NCBI GenBank assembly: GCA_003254905.1
Contig: QANU01099368.1
Location: 62,001 to 126,000, forward strand
DNA: 64,000 nt
Source of the DNA: Nissolia schottii
Taxonomy: Eukaryota; Streptophyta; Magnoliopsida; Fabales; Fabaceae
Direction: 5' to 3'
A model generated the notes under the pieces. It was not told where the DNA came from, did no database searches, and was given only the letters and a program-made list of their open reading frames with translations. Shown here in pieces: positions 24,656 to 37,359 of this stretch; the first letter of the stretch is position 1, and the number at the start of each line of letters is the position of its first letter. The position numbers were made by a program, and so were the translations under genes.

Positions 24656-25204
24656 AGGGTTCAAGACCTATATATGACAAAATATATGTTGAAAAAGAGT
24701 CACAGTACCTAAACTAAATTAGTCGATCTTACTAATGGTATAGTTTAGATCCCAATGCAAAGAATAAAAAAATCATAAGATGACAATTATTTAAAACAAT
24801 CACACTTACAAGTGTATAGGATCTACCATGGTGAGATTCATAATAGACCTCACACCTTTGTGAACTTAGTTATTCTAAATTGTTCCAAGTAATTGTCACA
24901 ATAGTATTACTTTAGACAAAATTATATAAAGGGGTCCAGAAGAAATCTTTTATCACCACTGCACCAAGCAGTTTGGTGGATCAATGAGCCGGCTCCATTC
25001 TCAATAAAAAATAAAAAATAGAATAAGGTAGTGTTTGATTTATAGCTTAACAAGATTGCTAATAACTCAAATTCCTATTAAAAAATATTTTCACTTTCTA
25101 AATTGCTAATAATATTATAATGTAGTGTTGGACATGTGAGTGTAATTTAATTGGTGATTCACATTGTCATATTTGATATATTAAAAAAATTTACTATAAT
25201 ATAC

Positions 25205-25210
<6 letters not shown>

Positions 25211-25244
<34 letters not shown>
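25211..25244. repeat. (AT)n microsatellite
   Basis: About 17 uninterrupted AT units. Confidence 0.95.
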
Positions 25245-25246
<2 letters not shown>

Positions 25247-26731
25247 TTTACTAAAACATCCTTCAAATAAAATCTACCGCCAATACGTCAAAATTAAATT
25301 GAGTTCAACGAGCCACAAAGAATCAATCACAAAAAATGTTACAATTTGTATAATCAAAATCCCACTAAAGGCTAAAAAAAAAGCAACCAAGATTAGAAAG
25401 AAGGAAAACAAATCAGAATATACAAAAATGAAGAAATGAAAAATAGAAAGGGGAAGAAGGCGAGCAAAGTGACTACCAAGCCCAACTATGAAACTCACCT
25501 TGTTGCTGGGTGATGATCTTCATCTGCAATTGATGTCACTGCAACCCTTTGCGGAGCGTACATAGTTGTATGTAGAACTTTGTGATGGGTCAGAGTGTTA
25601 TAACTGGTACCCCCCTATCACTCTACCTTCAAGAATCGAGGTGGAATTGCCATCCCATACTTGTATGTATTATGTGAAGTATGGGTATTTCAAAATAGCT
25701 ATCGTACCAGTACTTAGTATGTATTCGGTACCAGTACTTATTGGGTAGTCCGGAGTATGTATATGTTAAGCATTGTAATAAGTAGATGTTCTAAAATACA
25801 AGTTTGTTTTTGCAAAACATCAAATTTTACAATTAAACTTTTTACTTTGTTTTTAAATAGAACAAACTACTATTTCATCCAATTAAATCTTGTATCTAAT
25901 TAAAATTTTTGCTTGTTTGATATGTTTTATAGTACCCTGATAAAAAAAATTGGAGCCAGCACACTATTAGATTACATTTGTCTTAGTATTTTAGTACATT
26001 ATCGTTCATAATGTTATGTTCTTATACATTATATTCTCGTCTCTCGTACTCTAGTTTTGTCAAAATTTATGTCACATACCAATATAGGTACCGTACCTGT
26101 AGCTATCCAACACAACTTGTATTCATTCACCCAAATTATGGGTTCCAAGTAATTTTGCTCTACAACTGAATTACTTGATAACACATTGTTAATCGAACTA
26201 ATTGGACCCTACGTCCTGATTAATTAGGGGTTTGTTTGAATTACTGTATATCTAAAACAAAACTAAAATCACCCCATCCCCTCTTTTTTTAAAATTCAGA
26301 CTTAAGCGTGTGCTGATTTGATGATTAATTTGCTTGATAATGATCTTTACTACTCCTCTTTCCCCGCTTTCTTTGTTTTTCTCCTTAATCAGATATCAAC
26401 TCTGTTTAGTCCTGGGGACCTAACCCGAGGTGTACAGTTAAAGGTACTCTTTTTTCTTATAAAAAAGCAAAATAGAGCCTTTCAGTGCCACAAACAACCT
26501 TGTGAAAGCCGCAATTAACAATAGCCGTAGCATATATATGCTCATGAAAGTCAAGATTACAATCTCATTTTACTAAAAGGACTACTGATTACATCTTATT
26601 ATTAATATTACTCATTACTGAATGATGCAACTTTCATCATATCAACTTTATCATTTTATATTGAATTAATGATAATGTGTTTTTGCCTTTAATTGTTTTT
26701 TCCAGTAACCACCATCGGAAGAAACCTTTCG

Positions 26732-26754
26732 CTCTCTCTCTCTCTCTCTCTCTC
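26732..26754. repeat. (CT)n microsatellite
   Basis: About 11-12 CT units. The open frames that cross it on both strands (SLSLSL, RERERE) are artefacts of the repeat. Confidence 0.95.
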
Positions 26755-28254
26755 CTCTTTAGTGGTGCTTGGTGCTTGTATGTATACATGCTCTGCCACA
26801 AAGTTCGGCGGAAGCAGTACATTTATTTATTTAGTAAAATTTCTGAAAAAGAGTGACTCACCCAACCCAACAATAACGGAAGACAGGTTCTATGGGGTTT
26901 AATTTAATGACTGCAACTACTACAATGTGTACCAAACAGCTGCAGCTTGTCCCAATTTTATAAACTACCAAACCACACGCAAAATTATTGGACTTTAGAA
27001 CAGGTTTGCCTTGCCTTATGACTTAGGACAGCGGTTCATTTAACAGTACGGAGCTCGTTTGGTTTTGGCGTGGGGAGATATGGACCTGATGCTTGTCTCC
27101 CCGCACTAATTACTCTTATATAGAAACAATAAACAATCAAAATATTAGGACGTTTGGCTTCGTTGTCATTTCATGTTTTTCATTATAAAAATAATAAAAT
27201 CGTACTTCTTGTTTCTATTTATTATTTTTACTACTTCTTTTAAGTAAAATTGAAAACAGAAAATAAAATCTAAAACCAAACACACCCTTAAAACTCAATT
27301 TCCGGGCATAAATCTTGCTTTTTAGTTCTTGTTAATTAAGGACAATACAATCTTACATGTGTTCTAGGGTATGAGAAATGTTTGAACCTTTTAATTACTT
27401 AATTATATATATTTTGGACAACTTTTATGAATGATACTTAATAATGATATTATATATTTTTTATTTTATTAACGATATTCATAGAGTTGTTAACAAAATA
27501 ATTAAGCTAAATAATTAAGAGACTTCTGCATTTTTCATTTATCGTTTTTGTAAGTGTACATAATATAATACGCTAATCCTTTGCCTTAACAAGTTAACAA
27601 CCACAATAAGTAATATGAATCAGCCATAGCACGGATGAGTAAGAGCATGTTGGATATATGTGTGTGTATATATATATAACTTTTAGAACCCAAATTACAG
27701 GGGAATGATAGTTCTCGGTTTGATAAACTTTAAATAATTATACTTATAAAGATATGAGGTTTAATGTTGTAGGATTCATAAGTCTTTTAACACTTTTATA
27801 AGTGTAGTTATTTAAGTATTGTGAAATGGAATTATCATTAGCGTTACTCCAAATCATATTTCGATCAAAAATTCATGTAAGAACAATCTTTCAAAAAACT
27901 AAATTTAACATGCTATAAGTATAGCTAGTAAGAGCCGCGAAATCACGAGTTCTTATTTGAGAGATGTGTATTTCAGGATTTAGCTACAATTCATCCAGCA
28001 TATGAAATATGATATAGGAAAAAAAAAATTTGGACAAATTTTGTAAGCATGTAAATTAATTGATCTTTCAACATGTGTAAAATTACGACGAAACCCACTT
28101 TACACATGTCTCTAGCCAGAAATAACATTATTACATTACTATAACGCATGCCAAGATTAATTTACATGTTAAGATACATGAGAAGCTTACACCCAAAAAC
28201 TCACGAGCAAGTCCAATTATCACCCAACACGTGGACGCATAGTTTTCCTACATG

Positions 28255-28851
28255 TCAGCAATAGTGATCCAACCATTTCTGCAGCCTGAGCTCCCTGTAA
28301 AACCTCTCTATGAACTCCTCCGCCGCCTCGTCCACACGGAACTCCTTCTCCTCCGACTCCACCGCCGTGATCTTAACCCGCCTCCCCACCGGGCGGTAAT
28401 GCCCCGCCAGCGCGTCACTCTCGCCGCGGCACATCCTCGTGGCCACCCTGTGAGCTGCCGGAGACTCCCGACCGCAGCGGCCCTGATCCCTCCGGACGTG
28501 TGTGACGGCGGCCGGGGATAGCCTCCGCCTGGTTGCATGAGAGGGCCGCGGCGGGCTCCCGCTGCAGCTGAACTGGTACTCCAACGGGGACACAAAGGGC
28601 AAGTTGGAGTCGCGTGACCGGCACGTGAGGGAGTCGTGGCGCCTGGCGACGGCGGTGTTGAGCGCCTTCCCGATGCTCTTGCCGCGCCTCATGACGTCCT
28701 GCACGTTGGTCTTGGAGACGCTGTTTTGGATGAGGAAGCCTATGAAACGCACCGTTTTGCAGGCCTTCTCGGCGACGACGGGAGGGTGGGTTGGGTCCAT
28801 GCACGTGATATCGGCCACATTGGGGAAGTGTGTGTCTTTGTGCGGTTTCAT
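28255..28851 (-). CDS. DUF761-domain protein
   Basis: A single-exon frame of 198 residues starts MKPHKDTHFPNVADITCMDP. The N-terminal third (AEKACKTVRFIGFLIQNSVS, then RRGKSIGKALNTAVARRH) and the C-terminal motif VDEAAEEFIERFYRELRLQK (about 172-191) match plant DUF761 proteins, a family that includes cotton-fibre-expressed and Avr9/Cf-9-elicited proteins of unknown biochemical function. The protein is basic, without a signal peptide or membrane segment. Codons are G+C rich compared with the surroundings, as in many intronless plant genes. Overlapping frames on the other strand are shadows. A TATA-like element lies at 28990-28996, about 140 bases upstream. Confidence 0.85.
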   Translation of the reverse strand: MKPHKDTHFPNVADITCMDPTHPPVVAEKACKTVRFIGFLIQNSVSKTNVQDVMRRGKSIGKALNTAVARRHDSLTCRSRDSNLPFVSPLEYQFSCSGSPPRPSHATRRRLSPAAVTHVRRDQGRCGRESPAAHRVATRMCRGESDALAGHYRPVGRRVKITAVESEEKEFRVDEAAEEFIERFYRELRLQKWLDHYC

Positions 28852-28989
28852 GTTGTTGTTGTTATAGAAGCTGTGTAACGTAGGAGAAAAGGGGAAGGGG
28901 GGTGTATGTATCAGTTATAACAACACGGTGTGGTCCAAAGTGAAGAGTGCAGAGTGAAGAGGGGTTTGGTTTGTGGGGTGTTGAGATGA

Positions 28990-28996
28990 ATTTATA
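28990..28996 (-). promoter_or_regulatory. TATA box candidate of the DUF761 gene
   Basis: On the minus strand the sequence is TATAAAT within cccatataaattcatc, 139 bases before the ATG. This leaves a leader of about 100 bases rich in C and A. Confidence 0.5.
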
Positions 28997-31900
28997 TGGG
29001 AAAAAAAGGCCAATTAGATAAGGGCGGAGAAGGAGGGAGTTAGATTCATGTTGTTAATTGGATATTGAAAGCTAGCTAGCTAGTAGCTAGTTAGTGATAC
29101 TCTTAATCATGACAGTTTTATTGTGCATGCCCCGCCTTCCTTTCTTTTCCTTGTTATTGGATGTTGTTTTGCTATATATCATTGTGTTATTATAGTGCAT
29201 GTATATAATATACATACATTTATTCCTTTCCCTTTAATTTTTTTCTTTTGTTTGTTTTTGTGTATGAATGTCTTTCAACTAGTCCCTCTCTATTTGCGCT
29301 AAAGGTTTGATTTCGAAGGACCGCGAATGTTTTTCTTTTTCCCTTTCCAAAAATATAATATTCGGATCACCCAAATCCACTTCCCGCAATAAAAAAAAAA
29401 TATTATTTGTATTCATTTTAGTGAAATATTGTGTCGATAATCATCTATTTAGTTTTATATGAGATTCCATTAAATTATAATTCTTATTATATTTTAATAA
29501 TAAATAAGTGTGTCAACATGACACTTCACACTAAAATAAGTATAAATAATATAAATATGTGAGTTTTAGTCATACAAATTACAAATATTAAAGATGGTAT
29601 TGACTAATAATGAATTAAATTATTTTTATAAACAAAAGTATGATATCTCATATTTAGTCATACTCATAATGAATGTTTGTGAGACCCATAAATCCCTACA
29701 TCAAATTTGGCCTTTGACCATATTTCATTACAACAAATTTGATTCAAAGTCACATTTTTTATTAATTACCCTTAAAAAAATATATTTTATATTATAAATA
29801 AGAACATTTTTACTGAAAAAGACAATACTTAATAATTACTTAAATCACTCTTAAATTAACAACTTCACAAAAAGTATAACATTAACTTCGTAACTCAAGA
29901 TAGAAAAAAAATGTTACACTTTGTTATGCTTTTAAGAAAGTGTTGATTTAGGTTTCTAAATCACTATCTGTGAATCATGAAACTGAATTTCAAATGAGCA
30001 TCAAATAGAATGGCTCAATATATTGTCACAGGCCAACTTGAAAATAGTTAGATAGGAATTGATTAAGTTTAACATATATAACCACCAACCCAAACAGGTG
30101 GCCACTTTTCTGACCTCTCTGAGTGACCCGCATCGCTCATTTGTGTAGTGGACCCAATGTTGTGCTGATAACTTGCTACAAATATAGGTTAGTAGCACAC
30201 TAGAACTAGAGCAAGATTTTTCTGTTTATATATGACTATAATAATAGATAATAATGGACATATACCAAGAAAAAGCAATAGTGACTCACGGATTACGTAC
30301 ACAATAATAAATTAATAATGCATTACAGTGGAAGAGGCTCCAAATGACAACTTTGATTAGGCTCAAGTTTTCCTTTATCCCTACATTATCCATATTTAAT
30401 TTCCAACTTACATGTAAAAGCTACTCTAGTCAATATATATATTTGGAGCACTTTGTTTATTTTATTTGCCCCCATGGCCTACGATCATGATGATAGTATC
30501 AATTAAGAATCCCATGTACCTTTTGTTTAATTAGTCGGTGATTGCAATTATGCAATATTTATAATTATCAAGTAATTATTAATTCAAATCTCTTTGATTT
30601 CTAGCTAGTAAAGTCTTTTGTTTGTACTTATCGAAAGTAGCCATACATAAGATTTGTCACGAGATATTCTACCACTTTTTCTACGCTGGTTTATCAATGT
30701 CGTCAAAAATTCAATAAGATGAACTTGTTGCTGGAGAATAATGATATGAAGAATTAATAGCAGGGATTTTTTTTGTGACCGAATGTGAATATTATCTAAA
30801 TATTTTTAGCAAATTCAATACATAAATTAATAAGTGCAGGTAATAATAAAAATGGTGGACCTAGCATACCGTGTGGAGCGATACTGTTAAACTTATACAG
30901 TACACTGAAATGTGAGTTGGTGTCAGTGGTGTTAATGTTGTTTCATTTCTACTTCAAGAACACGTATGATCCTCCTCATAGAAAACCAGACAACGATGCC
31001 ATGTCGTTTTCATGTTGGTCCGGGGACCATGATTTTGTCCAATTGATGATTCTCTCCGTCATCAACAACCAAGTTCCAATTAGTATGATCTCCTCATATG
31101 ATCAACTTTAATGTGTAGAGTTAGCCTTGCCCTTGGCAGAACAAGAAAACAAATTAAAGTAGGTTATCTATTTTTAAATATTTACCTAACTTTTATATAT
31201 ACATGCAACAATGTATTAACAGAGTTTAGTTGATATGTATGTAAATCTTTTTATATTATTAATCAATTAAATCATGACACATAAATAAAAATAGTTGTAT
31301 CTCTTATTTATTACTTAAAAAGTCACGCATATGAAATAATTTGATTAGATGACAATATAATATTTTTTACACTATTAATAGATGGCAATTAAACTTAGTA
31401 ATATTTGACTTTTATTAAACTTATTTTAATTTAATTTTACTGATGTTTAGTTAAATTTTATATGGTATACTACTCATATTACATTTGGAAAGACAAAAAG
31501 GATGTCATAATCATAGAAGGAAAATTGAAAAATTTATAGGGTTTGTTTTTTCTATACATAAATAAACTATAGATTTTTTTTTGATAATGAAACTTTAATA
31601 GGGTGTTTAATTAGCTTTTATATTATTTTCACTAATAATTATAACAATATGACGATTCATAATTTTATTTTGTGTCTTGTTATTTATGTCACAAATTCCA
31701 AGGAAAAAAAAGAATCAAATAATAATATGTTGTGTTCATTAATAAAATGAATTAGAAATAAAAACAGCAAACAAATCAAACACACTATTGATTGTGCTCC
31801 TAAGCTAGTAAGTCAATTCTCACTCATTATAATTTTATGAAATTCTATATTCTATAATGTTGACCCTTTACCTACCTGTCACTATTTGAAGTAACGTAAT

Positions 31901-32294
31901 TATTGATACGTATTCTTTGTGATGCAGATGTTATGGGCTCTTCATTATTGTTCATCGCCATTTGGAGTCTAACAAACTAAGTTAACCCTTCTTCTCCTAA
32001 TTTTCATGACAATTTTCAATTTTATATATTTTACAAATAAATGGTAACTCATGTAAAAAATAGTTTGAGTTAAGTAAATAATAATATGTACAATATCGAT
32101 AAATCCGGAAGCGTGTTTTAAATCTATAACTAATTATAAAAATTCAATTTTAGCCCATATCAAACCTTGCAAGAAACAATTTGAGAACTGAAAAAAATAG
32201 TTTTAGACTCAAAGCATGGAAATATCAATGCTGATTTTGTGTTTACCTTTTAGTTTATAGCATCAATAACTTTTGGAAATAGTGTTCAGAATGG
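28997..32294. other. Intergenic, no gene recognised
   Basis: A+T-rich spacer. The open frame at 30917-31111 contains SGDHDFV, which recalls serine carboxypeptidase-like proteins, but nothing around it supports that. No transposon ends were recognised. Confidence 0.45.
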
Positions 32295-32308
32295 AACTCA
32301 TAACCTCT

Positions 32309-32492
32309 TTTTTAGGTTGCCTGTCCGGTATCCAAGGCTTAGTCTTGACTAATCCGGGTCGACCTGGGTCGCGCGCCTGGCTATGACGGGTGAGTCTCCC
32401 AGCGGGAATAACTGCGTACACAAGGTCTCGAACTCGGGACCTTGCTTAAGCGATACCAAGCCGTTTACCACTTGGACTAACCCCCGTTGGTA
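32309..32492 (-). mobile_element. tRNA-derived SINE, copy 2
   Basis: This 184-bp unit is homologous to 4138-4322 over its full length but lies on the minus strand. Read 5' to 3', it starts taccaacgggggttagtcc, has the B-box gagttcgagacc with the same neighbours, and ends ggcaacctaaaaa. Target duplications flank it: aactcataacctct at 32295-32308 and aactcttaacctct at 32493-32506, one mismatch in 14. The two copies differ at scattered positions (for example ccgtcatagcc against ccaccacaatc), so they are separate, fairly old insertions of one family. Confidence 0.9.
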
Positions 32493-32506
32493 AACTCTTA
32501 ACCTCT

Positions 32507-35500
32507 TTGATCATATATAAAAACTTCCATACCATATAAATAATTATTTCTCTAAATGTTTAAAGCCAATTAAAAGTAATTGAATAGTTTTATAAATATC
32601 TTTTATCCGATAAATTAACAATGTATAAACAAAACCCAGTATTTACATTAAAATATTAAGACCTTGACCATGGATGATGGACCTCAGCTGTTTCATCAAG
32701 CCATTTTATGTCAACTTTAGTCTCTCTTTCCTAATCCACAATTGGTCTTGGATCTCTTTTATAAACAAAAAAGATTTCGTGAGATCTTACTTAATAAAAA
32801 TCCAAATTAATCGTTTAAACTTAATTATCTGTTGATGTCCTGAGGATTAAAATAACTTTATTTTTATACGAAACCAAAATTAGAAGGAATAAGGCATCTT
32901 TTTTGTCATTATGGCCACGTCATTAGCGTAAGACCAACAAATGCCAAAGAAGTCAAGGATAGCTTTTTCGAGCTAGCTAGCTAGAGTAATAGAATAATTA
33001 ATAGGGAATAGGGATAGTGGACTGATTGCCCGTATAAATTGTTATCGCGCAGGAATAATGGAATTAATAAAGCTTGCATATAAGAAGATATATATAATCA
33101 CCAGAAAAGAAAAGAAAGAAAAAGGGAAAGAGCTTGTATTTGATCCACAAATTCAGGGGTCATTAGGTAACCATTGATGGTGGGTATATTTAATTAGTTG
33201 CAAAGTGTGTGTACGGTGTACCATGTGGGCCTCCAATGCCATTGTTTAAAAACTGGGGGATTGATTCAAGCCCATATTGCTTGTAATACATGTAGTTTGC
33301 TTAGAATGTCGGGGGAAATGATGTTTGCATAAACAATAATGCTTGATCATAAGGAATTTTCAAGAATCCGTGGTGCTTATAAAATGATTTGATTAGATGA
33401 TAATGTAGTTTTTTATTACATTATAATGATAAAACTCATTTAAAAGTTAAAACTACTTAACAATATAATATGCAAACTAGCAACGCTCTGCCATGCTAGC
33501 CACCCCCTCATCGGTGATTTCGTTGCAAAGCCTCCTCTGTAATACACTCCTTGGTGCTAGTCATGTACTCCTTGCCCACTTCTACGTAGATCTAGAGCAC
33601 TTCATATCTATGACAACCTTGGTTGCTCGTAGCCTCTTTTGAGTTTGAACAACTAATGGAGGACGGATCGGAGGACAATGATGAGGATGACAATAACGTA
33701 TTGAAATATGAAGGACTGATCTATCCTCTACTTTTTATTTCTTTAGTCATATTCAAAATAGAATATGATATTGAAGCCTCTAGAAAAAAAGGGCAAACAT
33801 CGGTACAAAGATTGACTAGTGTAAGGGACTTGGTGGGGGCAGGGTGTGAGTTTGATACAAATCCTTACTTGAAAAGTTGAATGAGGTAGATATAGCTTGG
33901 TTTAGGCTACCCAAGGTAACCTAACTGAATTTGGCGGATTATTGTTTAGGTAGTTGTTTGGAATTGTTTGATAGTTATGCATATTGGGTAACCAATCCTC
34001 TGAGCAAAACATTTGGTGTATATGAGTTTTGGGTGGGATACTTGAGCCGCTTTGGTGGGTAGTCTCTTTAGTATGATGGGGGGTGTAAGGGTGTGTTGGT
34101 GGGGTGAAACAAATTATGCTTGATGTTGTTGATTTTCGGGACAATTGATTCTAATTGGAATGTGTGTTGGGCTTGAGCTAAGCCCTATGGAGTAATTATG
34201 CACGTATCAAGTGTCCATGTGGAAATTGAGCTATCACAAGTGGTGTAATAATCAATTTAAGCTGGGTCCTTATTCGAGTCAAGTGATTAAAATTCGACTT
34301 CAACTAATTGGTTGTGATCTCAAGATCTTACCATCATCAACATTCATACATGGTGTCGCTTTGCAAGCTTTTATTGTCTCTTATTGCATTGAGGAGTTCA
34401 ACATGTTGATATCATGGTGTTAGTATTATTTTTTTGTTTCTCAGTTTTCTTAGGTGCTATTGGTTGTTGTTTTTTTTGTGCTTGTGGCACATGATTATTT
34501 ATACTAGGTGTTGGTTTTTCCTACTTGTTATTTGTACAAGGTGATCATGTCCTCTATGGGGTGTGTTTGGTGGCTTCAAATAGGTTTTTTATGAGTTAGA
34601 TGGTTGTATAGTTTGGGGTGTAAGTGTCATGGTATAAGTTTGGAATTGGTTTTTTGGGTTACTCTCATTGCTTAGGTTGTCTTGTATGGATCTTTGATCC
34701 ACCTTTAAAGTCTCATGTGACCTATTTGCATATCTTGAATGATGCATACTAACTATAAAAAAATAAAAAATAAAAAGATATGTATCATGAAAAATATGAT
34801 AACGATGAATTTGAGGGTGTTCCTTCTATCTAAACACCGATAACACACACAACCTATTGTTATGTAATTCTCCTTTAAGTTATCATTAGGATTTTTAATT
34901 TTCTTAATCCATGTTTCTTCTCTTCAACCTTGTCGCATGATTATGCCATTGTGACTTCTTGAAGATTATTTCTCTACTTGAATCTTTAGATCTTTTATGT
35001 ATTTGTTTTCCTTTAATGAATTCTCTTTAATGGGTAATGCCCAACCGCCAACGTGGACTTGGTAGGATTAGGCCCAAATGAAGGATGAGTGATCCAAGGG
35101 ATCGATTGGCAGGTCTTTTGCAGAGAAGCTAGATTAGTGGGGTCTTTGGTTTGTTTGACTTTGGAAAGGAGCACATGTCCTGTCGTCATGGGTCATGCGA
35201 CACAAGCACAGAGTTGAAAGTTGAACCACATTTAAAATATTCGTTTAAATATATATATATATATATATATCATTGAGAAGATTTATTTTTAGAATACTTT
35301 AAAATATTTTTCTTTTATTAATACTTTTTTAATGAATTATTAAATTTGAGCATATATTAATTAATAAAAAAAATGTTTGGCAACCTAACTTATCAAATTA
35401 TTTATCTTATCTATTCACTTTTATATACGACTTTAGCATTTGTAAGGAAAAAAAAAGTTGTATAGTGTTAGTTATAGAAGTATGTTAATAAGTAAATAAA

Positions 35501-35760
35501 TGAGTTAGATATCCCAATCATTACTCTAATTGAATTTTTTTGGTTAAATAATCATTACTCTAATTGATAATATTGTAAATAGTCAATTTATCATTCTAAT
35601 TACACATTATATCTGCGAATTAAAAATGTTTATGTTATCAACCGGAATAAAAAGATATGTGTATTTAAAATTAGGCATAGGAGCAATATTTTCCTTAGTA
35701 CTATCATTTCACCTTTAAAAGATTCATTTGCCACTATCTAAGCATTGTATCATTATCATC
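32507..35760. other. Intergenic, possible degraded retroelement at 33480-34780
   Basis: 33480-34780 is less A+T rich than its surroundings and contains short open frames (33623-33880, 34211-34423) without recognisable domains. It ends in an A-rich tract (34755-34777) that could be the tail of a retrotransposed sequence. No target duplication was found, so I do not classify it. The rest is A+T-rich spacer with an (AT)n run at 35249-35270. Confidence 0.35.
35249..35270. repeat. (AT)n microsatellite
   Basis: About 11 AT units upstream of LFS-like gene 1. Confidence 0.95.
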
Positions 35761-35801
35761 ATCTTTTAATTGAGTGGTTGCAAGTGCTTGCGTGCTTCCT
35801 C

Positions 35802-35808
35802 TATTTAT
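35802..35808 (+). promoter_or_regulatory. TATA box candidate of LFS-like gene 1
   Basis: tatttat in ctctatttattcccccacac, about 120 bases upstream of the ATG and followed by a C/A-rich leader. This is a typical plant arrangement, judged by spacing only. Confidence 0.45.
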
Positions 35809-35922
35809 TCCCCCACACCAACTTCGAATAACTCCACCACAACCACATCTCAACTCTCTCATCAAAATCCCCACACACACCATACCAGAGAAGCTTAATT
35901 AATTAGTTAACTCTCTCGAGTG

Positions 35923-36399
35923 ATGGCAGAGGAATCTAACCCATCATCAAAATGGGAAGGCAAAGCCATGGTTGAGCTAGAAGGCACAAGTGCACAACAA
36001 GCATGGCCCCTATTAGAGGATTTCTTCAACCTACACAAGTTGCTCCCCATAGACATGTGTCATCAAGTCGAGAGCCTTCAAGGCCAGCCTGGCCTCACCC
36101 GCTACTGCGCCTCTTCCACCCTGTGGGTCAAAGAGAGGCTTCTTGCGATCGATCCCGTCCAATGTTGTTTGGCCTACGATGTCGTTGACGGCAACATGGG
36201 ATTTAAGTCTTACGTGGCCACGATGAAGGTAGAGCCGTTGATCGATGGGGATGATGCTGAAATTGGGTGCAAGATTGAGTGGGGGTTTGTGTGTGATCCT
36301 GTGGAAGGGTGGAGATTCCAAGACTTTAACTCTCACATTGAGTCCTCTCTAGGGTTTATGGCCAAGAAGATTGAGGTTGCATGCTCTGCGGTTGCTTAG
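35923..36399 (+). CDS. Lachrymatory-factor-synthase-like START/SRPBCC protein, copy 1
   Basis: A single exon of 158 residues starts at the ATG at 35923. Just upstream is a GTG, but the ATG opens the conserved MAEESN that the second copy shares. The protein carries the family landmarks WEGK, AWPLLEDFFNLHKLLP, GQPGLTRYCAS (Arg60), WVKERL (Glu71), NMGFKSYVAT, IEWGFVCDPVEGW and MAKKIE. These place it with plant lachrymatory-factor-synthase-like proteins of the polyketide cyclase / lipid-transport (Bet v 1-like) fold. In onion the enzyme rearranges a sulfenic acid. Legumes lack that pathway as far as is known, so the ligand here is unknown. A related copy lies 5.1 kb downstream on the same strand, pointing to tandem duplication. 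Confidence 0.88.
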   Translation: MAEESNPSSKWEGKAMVELEGTSAQQAWPLLEDFFNLHKLLPIDMCHQVESLQGQPGLTRYCASSTLWVKERLLAIDPVQCCLAYDVVDGNMGFKSYVATMKVEPLIDGDDAEIGCKIEWGFVCDPVEGWRFQDFNSHIESSLGFMAKKIEVACSAVA

Positions 36400-36979
36400 A
36401 GAAACCGAAACGATGAAATATCCTTTGGGAGTGAAAATTTTATTTTAGAATATAAAATTAGTGTTTTCATTATTAGATTATTAATGTAGAGATAAATCTC
36501 ACTATTTACTTTAACGATTTAATGATAAAAACACTCACTTTATTACTTAAAGTAAAATTCTTACTTTGAAAGATCTTTGTTGGAGAAAACTTGTGTACAA
36601 GGAGTGAATTGAGTGGTGGTGTGTTTGGTTTATGTTTTAATTTATTGTTTTTATATTATATTTTTGACTCTTTTTTTATTGTTCTAAGATTTTATAAAAT
36701 AAAAAAATATAATAAAAGTATGAACCATGCTTTTAATTTTTTAATTTTTACAAATTCTTTTTTTTCTTCTAAAAGGTAAACTTCATACAATAGCAAACTC
36801 AGAATTGGGTAAAACAGAAACAACAATACATCCAATCCGACGAGGTACTAAAGAACTACCCAACCCCCTAAAGCCACAGTGATTTCATTGTCGAAACCTT
36901 AAAGAAAAATGAATTATTGTTGTTAGTGGTGGACATCTTTTGAGCAATCAGAAAATATGAATATCTTTTGCATATTAAG
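36400..36979. other. 3' flank of LFS-like gene 1, A+T-rich spacer
   Basis: Contains the presumed 3' untranslated region of the upstream gene. No clear polyadenylation signal or other feature was identified. Confidence 0.45.
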
Positions 36980-37359
36980 GTTACGTTTGGTTGCTGAGAT
37001 ATAGTAAAAATACAAAGACAGAAAGAAGCAAAATTCAGTTTGGTTGATGAGACAGATACAAATACTTGTGTCTCAAAAATTAATATATTTTATGTACCTC
37101 CGTTTTGCTGAGACACACGGAGATAAGACACGAAGATGTAACCTTTCGGACTAGGATTATTTTTTTTATTTTTTATTAAATTAATATAATAAGAGTATTC
37201 CAAGTCATTTATAGTGTATTTTATATATTGTCTCTATTAAATCAAATAAGATATAAATACAAATAAGTGTGTCTTATATATTATAAAAAAAAAAAAATAC
37301 AAAATTGACTTATGCTGTTATTTTTTATATCTATGTTCAATCCAGCAACTAAATGTGGC
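36980..37359. mobile_element. Inverted-repeat MITE, gtttggttgctgaga family, copy 1
   Basis: The left end reads ttacgtttggttgctgagat. The reverse complement of the right end reads gccacatttagttgctggat, so the two pair imperfectly. Inside are tgtgtctcaaaaattaatat and gttttgctgagacacac. The same internal order recurs in a second copy at 56895-57175. There is no coding capacity, and target duplication and superfamily are not settled. Confidence 0.65.

Larger units (their letters stand above)
23601..28254. other. Intergenic, no gene recognised
   Basis: No coding exon is recognised. The open frame at 24292-24573 has no known domain. 25700-25742 contains two copies of gtaccagtactta. A stretch at 27148-27291 starting ggacgtttggcttcg and ending caaacacaccctt looks like a small MITE, but no target duplication was found. 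There is one N at 24655 after an A run. The rest is A+T-rich spacer. Confidence 0.45.

Noticed and set aside
26637..26902. Frames translating the CT repeat (SLSLSL / RERERE)
   Set aside because: Produced by the microsatellite at 26732-26754.
27148..27291. Small MITE starting ggacgtttggcttcg and ending accaaacacaccc
   Set aside because: Ends are suggestive of a common MITE type but pair poorly and lack a flanking duplication.
28252..28878. Plus-strand frames over the DUF761 gene
   Set aside because: Shadows of the G+C-rich minus-strand gene, whose protein matches a known domain at both ends.
30917..31111. Frame with SGDHDFV resembling serine carboxypeptidase-like proteins
   Set aside because: Only this short motif fits. 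The residues on both sides and the surrounding DNA show no further match, no splice sites and no neighbouring exons.
33480..34780. Possible retrotransposed gene ending in an A-rich tract
   Set aside because: No domain, no target duplication and the A tract contains T interruptions, so the evidence is too weak to classify.
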